From Actinokineospora sp. NBRC 105648 (GTDB taxonomy: Bacteria > Actinomycetota > Actinomycetes > Mycobacteriales > Pseudonocardiaceae): a stretch of 64,000 bases of DNA. The stretch spans positions 59,922 to 123,921 of the forward strand of contig NZ_BSTR01000023.1 in assembly GCF_030269645.1 (NCBI RefSeq), given 5' to 3'. Position numbers and translations under genes: made by a program. Below, piece after piece: positions 47,992 through 55,507 of this stretch. How positions within the stretch are numbered: position 1 is the first letter of the stretch; the number at the start of each line of letters is the position of its first letter. The notes under the pieces are model-generated. The model had not been told where the DNA came from. It worked only from the letters and a program-made list of their open reading frames with translations, and made no database searches.

Positions 47992-48544
47992 CCTGACCGG
48001 TGGCGTGGTCGCGAGCCTCGAACGTCATACCCCGCCGATAGCTGAGCCCATCTTGAATGTACTTGTCGCGCTCCGCTCGCTGGGACGCTCATGTCCAGCG
48101 ATGATGTCCCGGTTCAACCGGGCAGAAGGGTGGTCTGGCGGTCAGATGTAACTGCCCTTCGCGACGTACCAAGGCAAAAAGGTGACCCCATAATGGTTGG
48201 TCAAGTAGGCACAACTCTCCAGTTTCGCTCCTGCTCCAGTGTGCGTTCGACTCCCCGGCGGGAGTACCAAAGGACGGGAACAGGGCTTACCAGGGATCCG
48301 CACCGGCAGGGAGGCGCGATTCGCGCTGTGACACATCGCGGACGGGCGTGTCGTGGGGCGGCATGGTTAGGTTCTCGGGCTGCCAGACCGGGACCGGTCG
48401 TTGCCCGAGAAATGGTTCGTCGGTTCACGTACATCGCACGTGCCGAAGAGCGGATGCTGCGGTAGGGAGTTCGGTGCCCGTGCTGCGGTTTCCGGATCGG
48501 TCGACTGGCCGTCGGTGGTCCGGTTCGCCGGGTAACGTCGGGCT
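47992..48544. other. intergenic with partial third copy of the att-associated repeat
   Basis: No gene is recognised. Positions 48197-48267 resemble the right part of the direct repeats (shared TTTCGCTCCTGCTCC and GTGTGCGTTCGACTCC), without the tRNA-Pro core. This points to a further old rearrangement junction. The promoter of the gene at 48545 should lie in the last 100 bases. Confidence 0.55.
48197..48267. repeat. partial direct repeat, copy 3
   Basis: About 70 bases related to positions 29830-29902 and 55148-55224, same orientation. Only the flank of the att-like repeat is present, not the tRNA half. Confidence 0.6.
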
Positions 48545-49423
48545 ATGGGCGGTGACCAGGTGCACAACCAGGTGGGGAGTGTCGACGGCCTGGTGGTGCA
48601 GGTAGGCGATGTCGGGGGCGACCTGACGGTGTGCCAGGCATTCGAGGTGCCAGCCGTGCCGCTGATCGTCACCATCGGGAGCGACTTCACTCTCTGGATC
48701 GAGGGGCGGGGACAGCAGGCGGTGATCGTCTCAGCTCTGCGCACGGTCGTACAGGACGAGGTCTGTGTGGTCGACGAACGATGGGATGTGCCGATAGCCG
48801 TTTCTGCGGGCGCCCCGGTGCGGCTGACTGCGATGCCGGAGTTGCTGGACCAGGACGTCGGTTGGCACCTGGAGATCGACTGGATCTGCGGGGGCCGCCG
48901 AGGAACGCTCCGAGTCCCGGAGTCCGGGCACGTCATCCTGGCCACGCCCGTTGCTCAGGTTTCTGCCCCGCTTGTCACGGACGTACGGCTCAGGAACATC
49001 GATTACGTGGCGTTCGTCAACGATGGTGTGGTGGAGGAGGTCCCGGCCAGCGGGCACACGGTTCAACTGACCGTGACCGGCCTGTCCGGGACGCCGATAC
49101 TACTGGCGGACCTACGGGTCGAAGTGATTACTCGCAGTGATCGGTCGGGTATCTTGGTTCGCCACGCCGCCGAGGTGCCCCGGCGCCGGTTCGAGGTCCT
49201 GCTCGACGTCGAGCCTCCTCGGTTACGTGCTCTGGGCGGGAGCGGCTTTCCCTACGTGGTCGGTCTGCACGAGTCCGAGTGCTTCGACCTCAAGGTCAGC
49301 ACCCACCGGGGCGATGTCGCGTGGATACTCTGGCTTGACTGGCGCCGTGGTCGCGACACCGGATCGGTGCGCGTCGACCTGGGTGGGCATCCTTTCCGAA
49401 CTGCTGGCCGGTGGCCCCGGTGA
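48545..49423 (+). CDS. RHIM-like-motif protein with repeated beta domains
   Basis: 292 residues. Residues 8-29 (NQVGSVDGLVVQVGDVGGDL) match the Asn-x-V...G-x-V-x-G-x-VVQ-x-G-x-V-x-G pattern seen at the N-termini of actinobacterial STAND, TIR and protease genes and compared with RHIM-type amyloid signalling motifs. The rest is beta-rich and contains an internal repeat: residues about 83-128 (VGWHLEIDWICGGRRGTLRV) and 235-288 (VAWILWLDWRRGRDTGSVRV). The downstream gene has a third, diverged copy. No enzyme motif is visible. A signalling or adaptor role that recruits another protein with a like motif is inferred; the nearest candidate is the STAND NTPase at 60155-63904. The next gene overlaps the stop by four bases. 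Confidence 0.7.
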   Translation: MGGDQVHNQVGSVDGLVVQVGDVGGDLTVCQAFEVPAVPLIVTIGSDFTLWIEGRGQQAVIVSALRTVVQDEVCVVDERWDVPIAVSAGAPVRLTAMPELLDQDVGWHLEIDWICGGRRGTLRVPESGHVILATPVAQVSAPLVTDVRLRNIDYVAFVNDGVVEEVPASGHTVQLTVTGLSGTPILLADLRVEVITRSDRSGILVRHAAEVPRRRFEVLLDVEPPRLRALGGSGFPYVVGLHESECFDLKVSTHRGDVAWILWLDWRRGRDTGSVRVDLGGHPFRTAGRWPR

Positions 49424-51564
49424 CTGACGGCTTCTCGGTCTATCCGATGGTGCAGCCTGTCCGGGCTATACCGGCGACCGTGGGCGATGCGTCGTTCCCG
49501 GCCGCTCTGCAGGTCAGCACCCGCACTCACCTCGCGGTGGTCGTCGCGCCCGGCAGTGCGGTCGGACCGACGGCGGTGCACGTTCCGCTCTCCGGGCACA
49601 ACCTCCTGCTGACCGTCGACGCTGACGACGATGTCGTTCTGGAGCACATTGGTATCGGGCAGGTCAGCCGGTCGGCGTTCGTGGTGGATGGGGTCAGCAT
49701 CATCCACCCGCATTTCATGCCGCCGTTCAGCGCTGACTTCCTCGAACCGATGATGCGTTCCATGGCCGCCTACTCGCCTCTCGCCGCACCCGACTGCGAG
49801 ATCGACCTGGATCGACGAGCGGTCACCGTCCTTGACGGGGCCGAGTCGACGCTCCCGTTGCGGATCGCTGCGGGTTCGACTGCCACCATCGTCGTCGCGC
49901 CGATCACCGAAGCCCGCGATCTGGTGAGCTGGACTCTGCACGCGGATCTGACCTGCGCGCGTCGCGCAAGACGCTTCAGCTGGGACATGGTGGTAACGGC
50001 GCAGGTGGGCTTGACGGTCATCGCCGGGCCGAAGGGGAACCGGGAGTCCGAGGTGCATCACCTCTTTCCCGACCACTGGCACCGCGGAGCATCTCGGCAG
50101 GACATCGCCTCCGGGGACGCCGCCAAGCGCAGTGCCGTCCTGACGCCAGCCGCGCACACCAGCGCCGATGGCTCTGCGTTCCTGCGCGTGCCCGCGTCCG
50201 ACACCGTGCGCGAGCCCGATGAAGCCGCGGCGCTGCGGCACCGCGGCGATCAGCACGCCGTCCAAGGGAACATGGTCAGCGCGCGCACCGACTATGCATT
50301 GGCTGCCGATGCGGGCAGCGCCTTGGCCGCGTACTGGCTCGGTTTCCTGGTCGAGAGGGACGCGGATCTCAAGGCCGCGGTTCACTGGTACACGGTGGCT
50401 GCCGAACTCAACCATTTCCCGGCGTTGAACGACCTGGCCACCGTGCACTCGCGCCTGGGCAACCTCGACGAGGCCGAGCATTGGTACCGCCGCGGTATGG
50501 ACGCAGGCGACTGGACCGCGGCGTCCGGGCTGGCTGCCCTGCTGCTCCAACGCGGCGACCCGGAAGCCGAAACCGTGCTGCGGATGGTCGCGGGCACCCC
50601 CGCTTCCGCGGCCGTGGACGTCATCGGCGACAACCTGGCCCGCTCGGACCAGAGTGCGGCGGTCACCGCGACCGAGAACCTGGCCTCGCTGCTGCACGAG
50701 CGGGGCCAGACCGACGAGGCCGCCGCGCTCTGGGAAGAAGCCGCCGGGAAAGGAAGCGCGCACGCCGCCTACTGGCTCGGCAAGCTTCGCCACGCCCAAG
50801 GCGACCGGGACGAAGCGGAGCGGTGGTGGAGAGCGGCAACCGCGGGCGACAAGCTAGGTGGCCGCCGTCTCGCGATCAACGGACCGGCGGACTCCGGCCA
50901 AGCACTGGCCGCCTACGCGCTCGGGATGAACCTCCTCAAGCGCGGCGAGTCCGAAGGCAAGGACTGGCTGGCACTGGCGGCACAGGCCGGGCACCGCGGC
51001 GCGCGATACGAACTCGACGAAACACCCGGCGACATCCGCGGATGGGCCGATACGGACCCGATCTCCTGTGCGGTCCGGCAGGACGACTGGCTCGTTCTCC
51101 CAGCACCCGGCTGGACGACCGGCGCACCAGTGCCCACCGAAGCGATCGTCGGCGGCTGGGCCCTCGATTCCCACGGCAAGCCCGGCCCGTTCCAGCCGAA
51201 CCCGCACTACGTGCCTGACCGCAAAGTGACCCCGACCGACCCGCTGCACGACCTGCTGTTGATGATCGCCTCCGGCCGGGGCAGCCACCTCGCTTCCCGG
51301 CTACTCGCGACGCTGCGCGACACCGTTGTCGAAATCGCACGCGACGACCACAACGGCGTCCTGATCGGACGGGCACCGGACGGTGCCGAATGCGTGGCGG
51401 TCGTGACGGCGGAACTGCACAAACGACTGTTGGATGACATGCACTGGCTACCGGTGCTCGGCAACGATCTCCCCGAGGCCGTGCCGCAGGGCATCGACAT
51501 CCTGCTCAACCCAGGCAACCGCGCACAGTTCCGGCTCCTGACCGAGGCCCTGCGCAGCCACTGA
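49420..51564 (+). CDS. TPR/Sel1-repeat protein with C-terminal T7SS-associated domain
   Basis: 714 residues from GTG 49420 (GTGA overlap; GTG 49411 is also possible). The N-terminal 200 residues are beta-rich and include a diverged copy (LVSWTLHADLTCARRARRF) of the repeat in the preceding protein. Residues about 260-495 are TPR/Sel1-like helical repeats (AAYWLGFLVERDADLKAAVHWY and similar). From about 555 follows a domain like that of actinobacterial proteins annotated as T7SS-associated: DDWLVLPAPGW, IVGGWALDSHGKPGPFQPNP, PTDPLHDLLL and a terminal GIDILLNPGNRAQF. So this operon couples a RHIM-like motif protein to the secretion theme of the neighbouring modules. The function is unknown. Confidence 0.75.
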   Translation: MTDGFSVYPMVQPVRAIPATVGDASFPAALQVSTRTHLAVVVAPGSAVGPTAVHVPLSGHNLLLTVDADDDVVLEHIGIGQVSRSAFVVDGVSIIHPHFMPPFSADFLEPMMRSMAAYSPLAAPDCEIDLDRRAVTVLDGAESTLPLRIAAGSTATIVVAPITEARDLVSWTLHADLTCARRARRFSWDMVVTAQVGLTVIAGPKGNRESEVHHLFPDHWHRGASRQDIASGDAAKRSAVLTPAAHTSADGSAFLRVPASDTVREPDEAAALRHRGDQHAVQGNMVSARTDYALAADAGSALAAYWLGFLVERDADLKAAVHWYTVAAELNHFPALNDLATVHSRLGNLDEAEHWYRRGMDAGDWTAASGLAALLLQRGDPEAETVLRMVAGTPASAAVDVIGDNLARSDQSAAVTATENLASLLHERGQTDEAAALWEEAAGKGSAHAAYWLGKLRHAQGDRDEAERWWRAATAGDKLGGRRLAINGPADSGQALAAYALGMNLLKRGESEGKDWLALAAQAGHRGARYELDETPGDIRGWADTDPISCAVRQDDWLVLPAPGWTTGAPVPTEAIVGGWALDSHGKPGPFQPNPHYVPDRKVTPTDPLHDLLLMIASGRGSHLASRLLATLRDTVVEIARDDHNGVLIGRAPDGAECVAVVTAELHKRLLDDMHWLPVLGNDLPEAVPQGIDILLNPGNRAQFRLLTEALRSH

Positions 51565-51766
51565 ACCGTCACCGTCGTCGTGGTGCAGCCTGGCCACATG
51601 TGGGCTGCGGGAGTAACTAGTTCACCCAACGGCGAACGTCCGCTCGTGTCGCGGAACGAGCGTTCGAACCCTCGAGTGCTTGTGCAGTGAGAGCGGGCCT
51701 AGGCGAGTTCAGACGGTGGAAGCACGTGGCTTGCACGGTGTTCCCCTACCGCCAAGGAGTGCGTTG

Positions 51767-52765
51767 ATGCGGTTTAGCGCGGCCACCCGGCCCGACGGTG
51801 CGTTCCAGGAGCCGGTGACGGCCGAGCAGGTCACCGCGATGTGCGTGCGGGCCTTCGGCGCGGCGCCGGTCGTCGTCGAGGAGTTGACCGGTGGGCTCTA
51901 CAACAACACCTACCGGGTGGACACCGGCGCGGCGGCGCCGGTGATCCTGCGGGTCGCGCCGCGGGCGGGCGGGCAGTTCCGGGTGGAGCGGGCGCTGATG
52001 CGCAACGAGCACGCGGCGCTGCCGCACTTCGCGCCGATCGCCGCCATGATGCCGCGCACGCTGTTCGCAGACTGGACCCACGACCTGATCGACCGCGACT
52101 ACACCTGGCAGACGGCGCTCGACGGCGTCCCCGCTGCCGAGGGCATCAAGCGGTACCCGCGCGGTGAGTGGACGCCCTTCTACCGCCAGCTCGGCGCCAT
52201 CGCCCGGCGCGTCCACGACGTGCGCGGGCACCGCTTCGGCCCCGTGGCGGGTCCCACCTTCGACACGTGGTCGGCGGCGGTGCTCGCCGCTTTCGACGAC
52301 ATAGCCGCCGACCTGCACGACGTCGGCCTGGACAACCGCGACGTCGCCGAGGTCACCGCGACCGCGCGACGCGGTGCCGAGGTGCTCGACGAGGTCACCC
52401 GCCCGCACCTCCTGCACGGCGATCTGTGGACCCCCAACGTCATGCTCGCCGACGGCGCCCCGGAACCGACGATCACCGGTGTCCTCGACCACGACCGCGC
52501 GTCCTGGGGAGACCCCGCCGCCGACTGGCCGATATTCGTGCTCACCCAACGCCCGCCCGAGGCGCGGGTGGCGTTCCGGGAGACCTACGGCCCCGACACT
52601 TCGACGCCGGGCGGCCGTTGGCGGGCCCTGATCTACCGCGCCCGCCACATCGCCACGGCCAGGCTGGAACGCCACCGGATCGGTGCCACGGACCGCCTCC
52701 CGGCCAGTTACGCGGACATGGAAGCGGTCCTGCGGGACCTGGCGGTAGCCGAACAGTCCGATTAG
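51767..52765 (+). CDS. aminoglycoside phosphotransferase (APH)-family kinase
   Basis: 332 residues with the APH fold: N-lobe GGLYNNTYRVDT nucleotide-binding loop, the Brenner motif HGDLWTPNVML (near 217-227) and the metal-binding LDHDRASWGDP (near 240-250). APH-family enzymes phosphorylate small molecules (aminoglycosides, choline, homoserine, fructosamine); the substrate cannot be read from sequence. ATG 51767 follows AAGGAG at 7 bases. It stands alone between accessory regions and is intact, unlike most genes nearby. Confidence 0.85.
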   Translation: MRFSAATRPDGAFQEPVTAEQVTAMCVRAFGAAPVVVEELTGGLYNNTYRVDTGAAAPVILRVAPRAGGQFRVERALMRNEHAALPHFAPIAAMMPRTLFADWTHDLIDRDYTWQTALDGVPAAEGIKRYPRGEWTPFYRQLGAIARRVHDVRGHRFGPVAGPTFDTWSAAVLAAFDDIAADLHDVGLDNRDVAEVTATARRGAEVLDEVTRPHLLHGDLWTPNVMLADGAPEPTITGVLDHDRASWGDPAADWPIFVLTQRPPEARVAFRETYGPDTSTPGGRWRALIYRARHIATARLERHRIGATDRLPASYADMEAVLRDLAVAEQSD

Positions 52766-53017
52766 GACGTTGCTGGACGACGACGCTGTCGGTGGGTCGC
52801 GATTGGGGTGAGGTCCCTGGCTGCCTGGGCGACCGCCCTCGTCCCGGAGAGCAATCCAACACGTCCCGGCCGGTGGTTTCGAGAGCGCGATCCTCGGTGA
52901 GCCAGGTGGCGCTGCCGCGGCAACAGCCCGCCACGAGGTGTCCATTTTTGGCCGTTGTGGTTCGGACTGTCCCTTTGTATGTCTTTAACCTTGCAGGCGT
53001 TGCCTAATATTTCGCTT

Positions 53018-53115
53018 GTGACCGGCTACGAGTACAACGTGTTCATCAGCTATAGCCGCAGGGGCTTCGCGCAGCGATGGCTGTTGAATAACTTCTACGA
53101 GCGCTTGACAGACTG
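53018..53115 (+). pseudogene. TIR-domain protein, N-terminal fragment
   Basis: From GTG 53018 the frame reads YEYNVFISYSRRGFAQRWL then NNFYERLTDCL, the beta-A strand and alpha-A helix of a prokaryotic TIR domain. The Glu-containing NADase half is missing; the frame runs into another gene fragment and stops at 53161. It is a deletion product of a TIR defence gene. Confidence 0.6.
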
Positions 53116-53280
53116 TCTCACGTCGCCCGGGGACAGTTGGTGCCGGGCGATTACGCGCTGACGCTGCCGCGCACGGGCGGGGAGGCCGAGTTGGACCCGA
53201 CCGCGTCCCTGCGCCACGCCGGTGTCGTGGCCTAGGACGTTCTTGTGCTGGTCAACCGCACGCCGCAGGTCGACGGCTGA
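53113..53280 (+). pseudogene. ubiquitin-like (YukD/EsaB-type) domain fragment
   Basis: Frame 53113 reads YALTLPRTGGEAELDP, SLRHAGVVA, then an in-frame TAG, then DVLVLVNRTPQVDG and stop at 53280. The beta-strand, helix, AGVxxxDVLVLV ending resembles bacterial ubiquitin-like proteins. The 5' end is lost at the junction with the TIR fragment. The stop overlaps the next ATG (TGATG). Confidence 0.4.
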
Positions 53281-53585
53281 TGGCCCTGCACCCGGTGGTC
53301 CTCGCAGACCTGCTCGAGGTCGAGCAGGCGCGGGTCCAGCTCGGCGACCGGGCGCAGGACCTGCGCCGCGAGGGGAACTGTCTGCTCGTGACCTTGGGAC
53401 GCCCGGACGGGACGTGGAATCTGCGCCTGGACGGGTCCCGCTACGACGCGGAGCCTTTCGATGTGGCCTTGGTCGACGACGAGGGCGAGATCCTCCAGGC
53501 CGAGGACTGGATCCCGGGCTTTGGCCTCGGGGTCCACCCGAGCCTCAACGGTGTGCCGGCCGACAACTCCATCCATGCAGGTTAA
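53280..53585 (+). pseudogene. possible E2-like (RWD/UBC-fold) protein, 3' truncated
   Basis: 101 residues from ATG 53280: a helical start (HPVVLADLLEVEQARV), then strands with GTWNLRLDGSRYDAEPFDVALVD, WIPGFGLGVHPSLNG, and stop. The strand order and the Y-x-A-E-P-F motif resemble E2-like proteins paired with bacterial ubiquitin-like proteins. The sequence ends just before where a catalytic Cys would stand. No E1 or JAB gene remains. Evidence is only pattern-level; it may instead be an unrelated hypothetical protein. Confidence 0.4.
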
Positions 53586-53672
53586 AGCCGTGGGTAGCGT
53601 GAGGGCCGAGATGCTCGTGGGTACGATTGCAGGTCCGGGGCGTCCTTGGCTGGTACGGCATGATGACCGGCC

Positions 53673-54770
53673 GTGCTACTCCGACTGGCCTACCTGAGCG
53701 TGACCAACGCGTTCGCGTTGCTGCGCCTGCTGCCCATGAGCGACCAGGACAAGGACACGGAGATCTTGGCGCTGCGCCACCAGATCACGATCCTGGAACG
53801 CCAACTCGGAGACGCCCGCCCACGGTTCTCCCCCGCCGACCGGGCCTTCCTCGCGGCACTGCTGCACCGACTCCCGAGGCAAGCGCTTCGTCGACTCCGA
53901 CTACTGGTGCGCCCGGAGACGGTGCTCCGGTGGCACCGAAACTTCCTCGCCCACCGCCACGCAGCCAGATCCCGCCCCAAGAGTCCCGGCCGACCACGGA
54001 CCACCCGCTCGATCCGCCTCCTGGTGCCGCGCCTGGCACGAGAGAATCCGACCTGGGGCTACCGCCGCATCCACGGCGAAACTCCTCGTACTCGGCATCA
54101 AGGTCGCCGCATCCACTGTCTGGCAGATCCTCCAGGACGCCGGGGTCGACCCGACACCCGAACGCACCACGACGACCTGGTCGGCCTTCCTCCGCTCCCA
54201 AGCCGACGCGCTCCCGGCCTGCCATTTCTTCGAGACCACCACCCTGAGCGGTACCCGCCTATACGTGCTCGCGGTGATCGAGCACGCCAGCCGCCGGATC
54301 CACGTGCTCGGCGCCACCGCGTACCCGACCGCCTCCTGGGTCACCCAAGCCGCCAGCAACCTTTGTCATGGACCTCGAGGACGCGGGTAGTTCCGCGCGG
54401 TTCCTGATCCGCGACCACGACGACAAGTACCCGCCCTGTTCGACGCCGTCCTCACCGACGCCGGCATCCAGATCGTCTTCAGCGGCGTCCGGATCCCGCG
54501 GATGAACTCGATCATGGAACGCTGGATCCGCAGCTGCCGACGCGAACTCCTCGACCGCACCTCATCTGGAACCAAAAGCACCTACTCCACGCCCTACGCG
54601 AGTACGAGCACTTCTACAACACCCACCGACCCCACCAAGGCATCACCAACGCCCGACCACTACGCGTTCTGCCGCAACCATCACGAACCAAGCAGCGCTC
54701 ACCCGCCTCGACATCCGCCAACGACGACGGTTGGGCGGCATCCTCAACGAGTACCACCACGCCGCCTGAC
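53673..54770 (+). pseudogene. IS3/IS481-like integrase-core transposase, multiple frameshifts
   Basis: A common actinobacterial transposase is readable in pieces: MLLRLAYLSVTNAFALLR ... ENPTWGYRRIHGE (to about 54080), KVAASTVWQILQDAGVDP ... HVLGATAYPTASWVTQAA (to about 54365), VMDLEDAGSSARFLIRD, then IVFSGVRIPRMNSIMERW and finally YEHFYNTHRPHQGITNA. At least four one-base shifts separate them. No terminal repeats or target duplication could be recognised. Confidence 0.85.
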
Positions 54771-54969
54771 CCGCGCGGACGACATTCTCGGCAAGCACAG
54801 CGCGCGCATGGTCCGGTCCCAGGCGTTCATCTGCGTGGCCCACATCTTCGCGGCGGGGCGGGGGAGGACCTTGGAGGTCTTGGTGGAGGTGATGGTCGGC
54901 ATGGTCGGCACCCTCTAGTCAAGGTGTCACCGAGCGGTGTGCTCAGCGCCGGGACCGTCCTCTGAGCAC

Positions 54970-55003
54970 AAAAAAAGCCCCCGCAGGGCTTCTACCTGCG
55001 GGG
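54970..55003 (-). terminator. rho-independent terminator of tRNA-Pro
   Basis: Read on the minus strand: a GC-rich stem (CCCCGCAGG pairing with CCTGCGGGG), a 7-base loop, then a run of seven T. It lies 13 bases downstream of the tRNA-Pro 3' end, where the terminator of the original tRNA gene is expected. Confidence 0.85.
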
Positions 55004-55016
55004 ACTTGCTGACCGA

Positions 55017-55057
55017 CGGGCTGACAGGATTCGAACCTGCGACCCCTTGACCCCCAG
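55017..55057 (-). other. tRNA-Pro(GGG) 3' half, putative att core (copy 2)
   Basis: Minus-strand 41 bases from the anticodon loop (CTGGGGGTC, whose right stem partner CAAG is present) through the T arm to CAGCCCG. The left stem and D arm are absent, so no full tRNA is encoded. The position relative to the preserved terminator shows this is where a tRNA-Pro gene ended before an element replaced its 5' half. Confidence 0.75.
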
Positions 55058-55233
55058 GCGCGCCCCGATCATGGCCTGACCTGCGGAAACGCAGATTGTG
55101 GTCTTCAATTCGGGCCGGTCGTGGCATGTTCAGCGCACTTGACGGTCGGGTCATGTAGGTACGAATCTCCGGTTTTCGCTCTTGCTCCCGTGTGCGTTCG
55201 ACTCCTCGGCGAGGCTCGTACTGCATCCGCACG

Positions 55234-55507
55234 AAGTCGTATTCGTCGCGAACTGCAGGTTTCCGCGATCGTTAGGGTTGTGCGGTCTCGTCGTCAGGCG
55301 GCCATTTCCTCATGACGGTGTCCGAACGGTGCAGGTGCCAGCAGTAGTGCCCAGCTCGTATTTGTTGATCTTCCCAAGTCATGTGAACCCGGCGACGAAC
55401 GTCGCTGAGTCAGCTATCAACGGGAGTTCGCGCAGCGCGAGGAGCCCTCGGGAGGCGTAGGGCTTGCGCCAAGTGGAGTAGTCGCTTACGGCTACCGGTG
55501 TATCGCT
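55234..55507. other. intergenic upstream of STAND operon
   Basis: No coding resemblance. It must include the promoter of the STAND NTPase operon; no clear -10/-35 stands out. Confidence 0.4.

Larger units (their letters stand above)
54919..55233. repeat. diverged direct repeat, copy 2 (with tRNA-Pro 3' half)
   Basis: Counterpart of 29597-29926. This copy is better preserved: it has an intact rho-independent terminator, the tRNA-Pro 3' half, a GCGCCCCGATCATGGCCTGACC segment and a small CTGCGGAAACGCAG hairpin. It separates the module 2 side from the STAND NTPase operon. Confidence 0.75.

Noticed and set aside
51590..51680. Terminator hairpin after the T7SS-associated gene
   Set aside because: There is an imperfect dyad (CGAACG ... 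CGTTCG) at about 51635-51668, but the stem is broken by mismatches and I could not defend it as a terminator.
53280..53585. Intact small gene
   Set aside because: Although it has its own ATG and stop, it ends abruptly in mid-domain and lies in a run of truncated fragments, so it is treated as a remnant.
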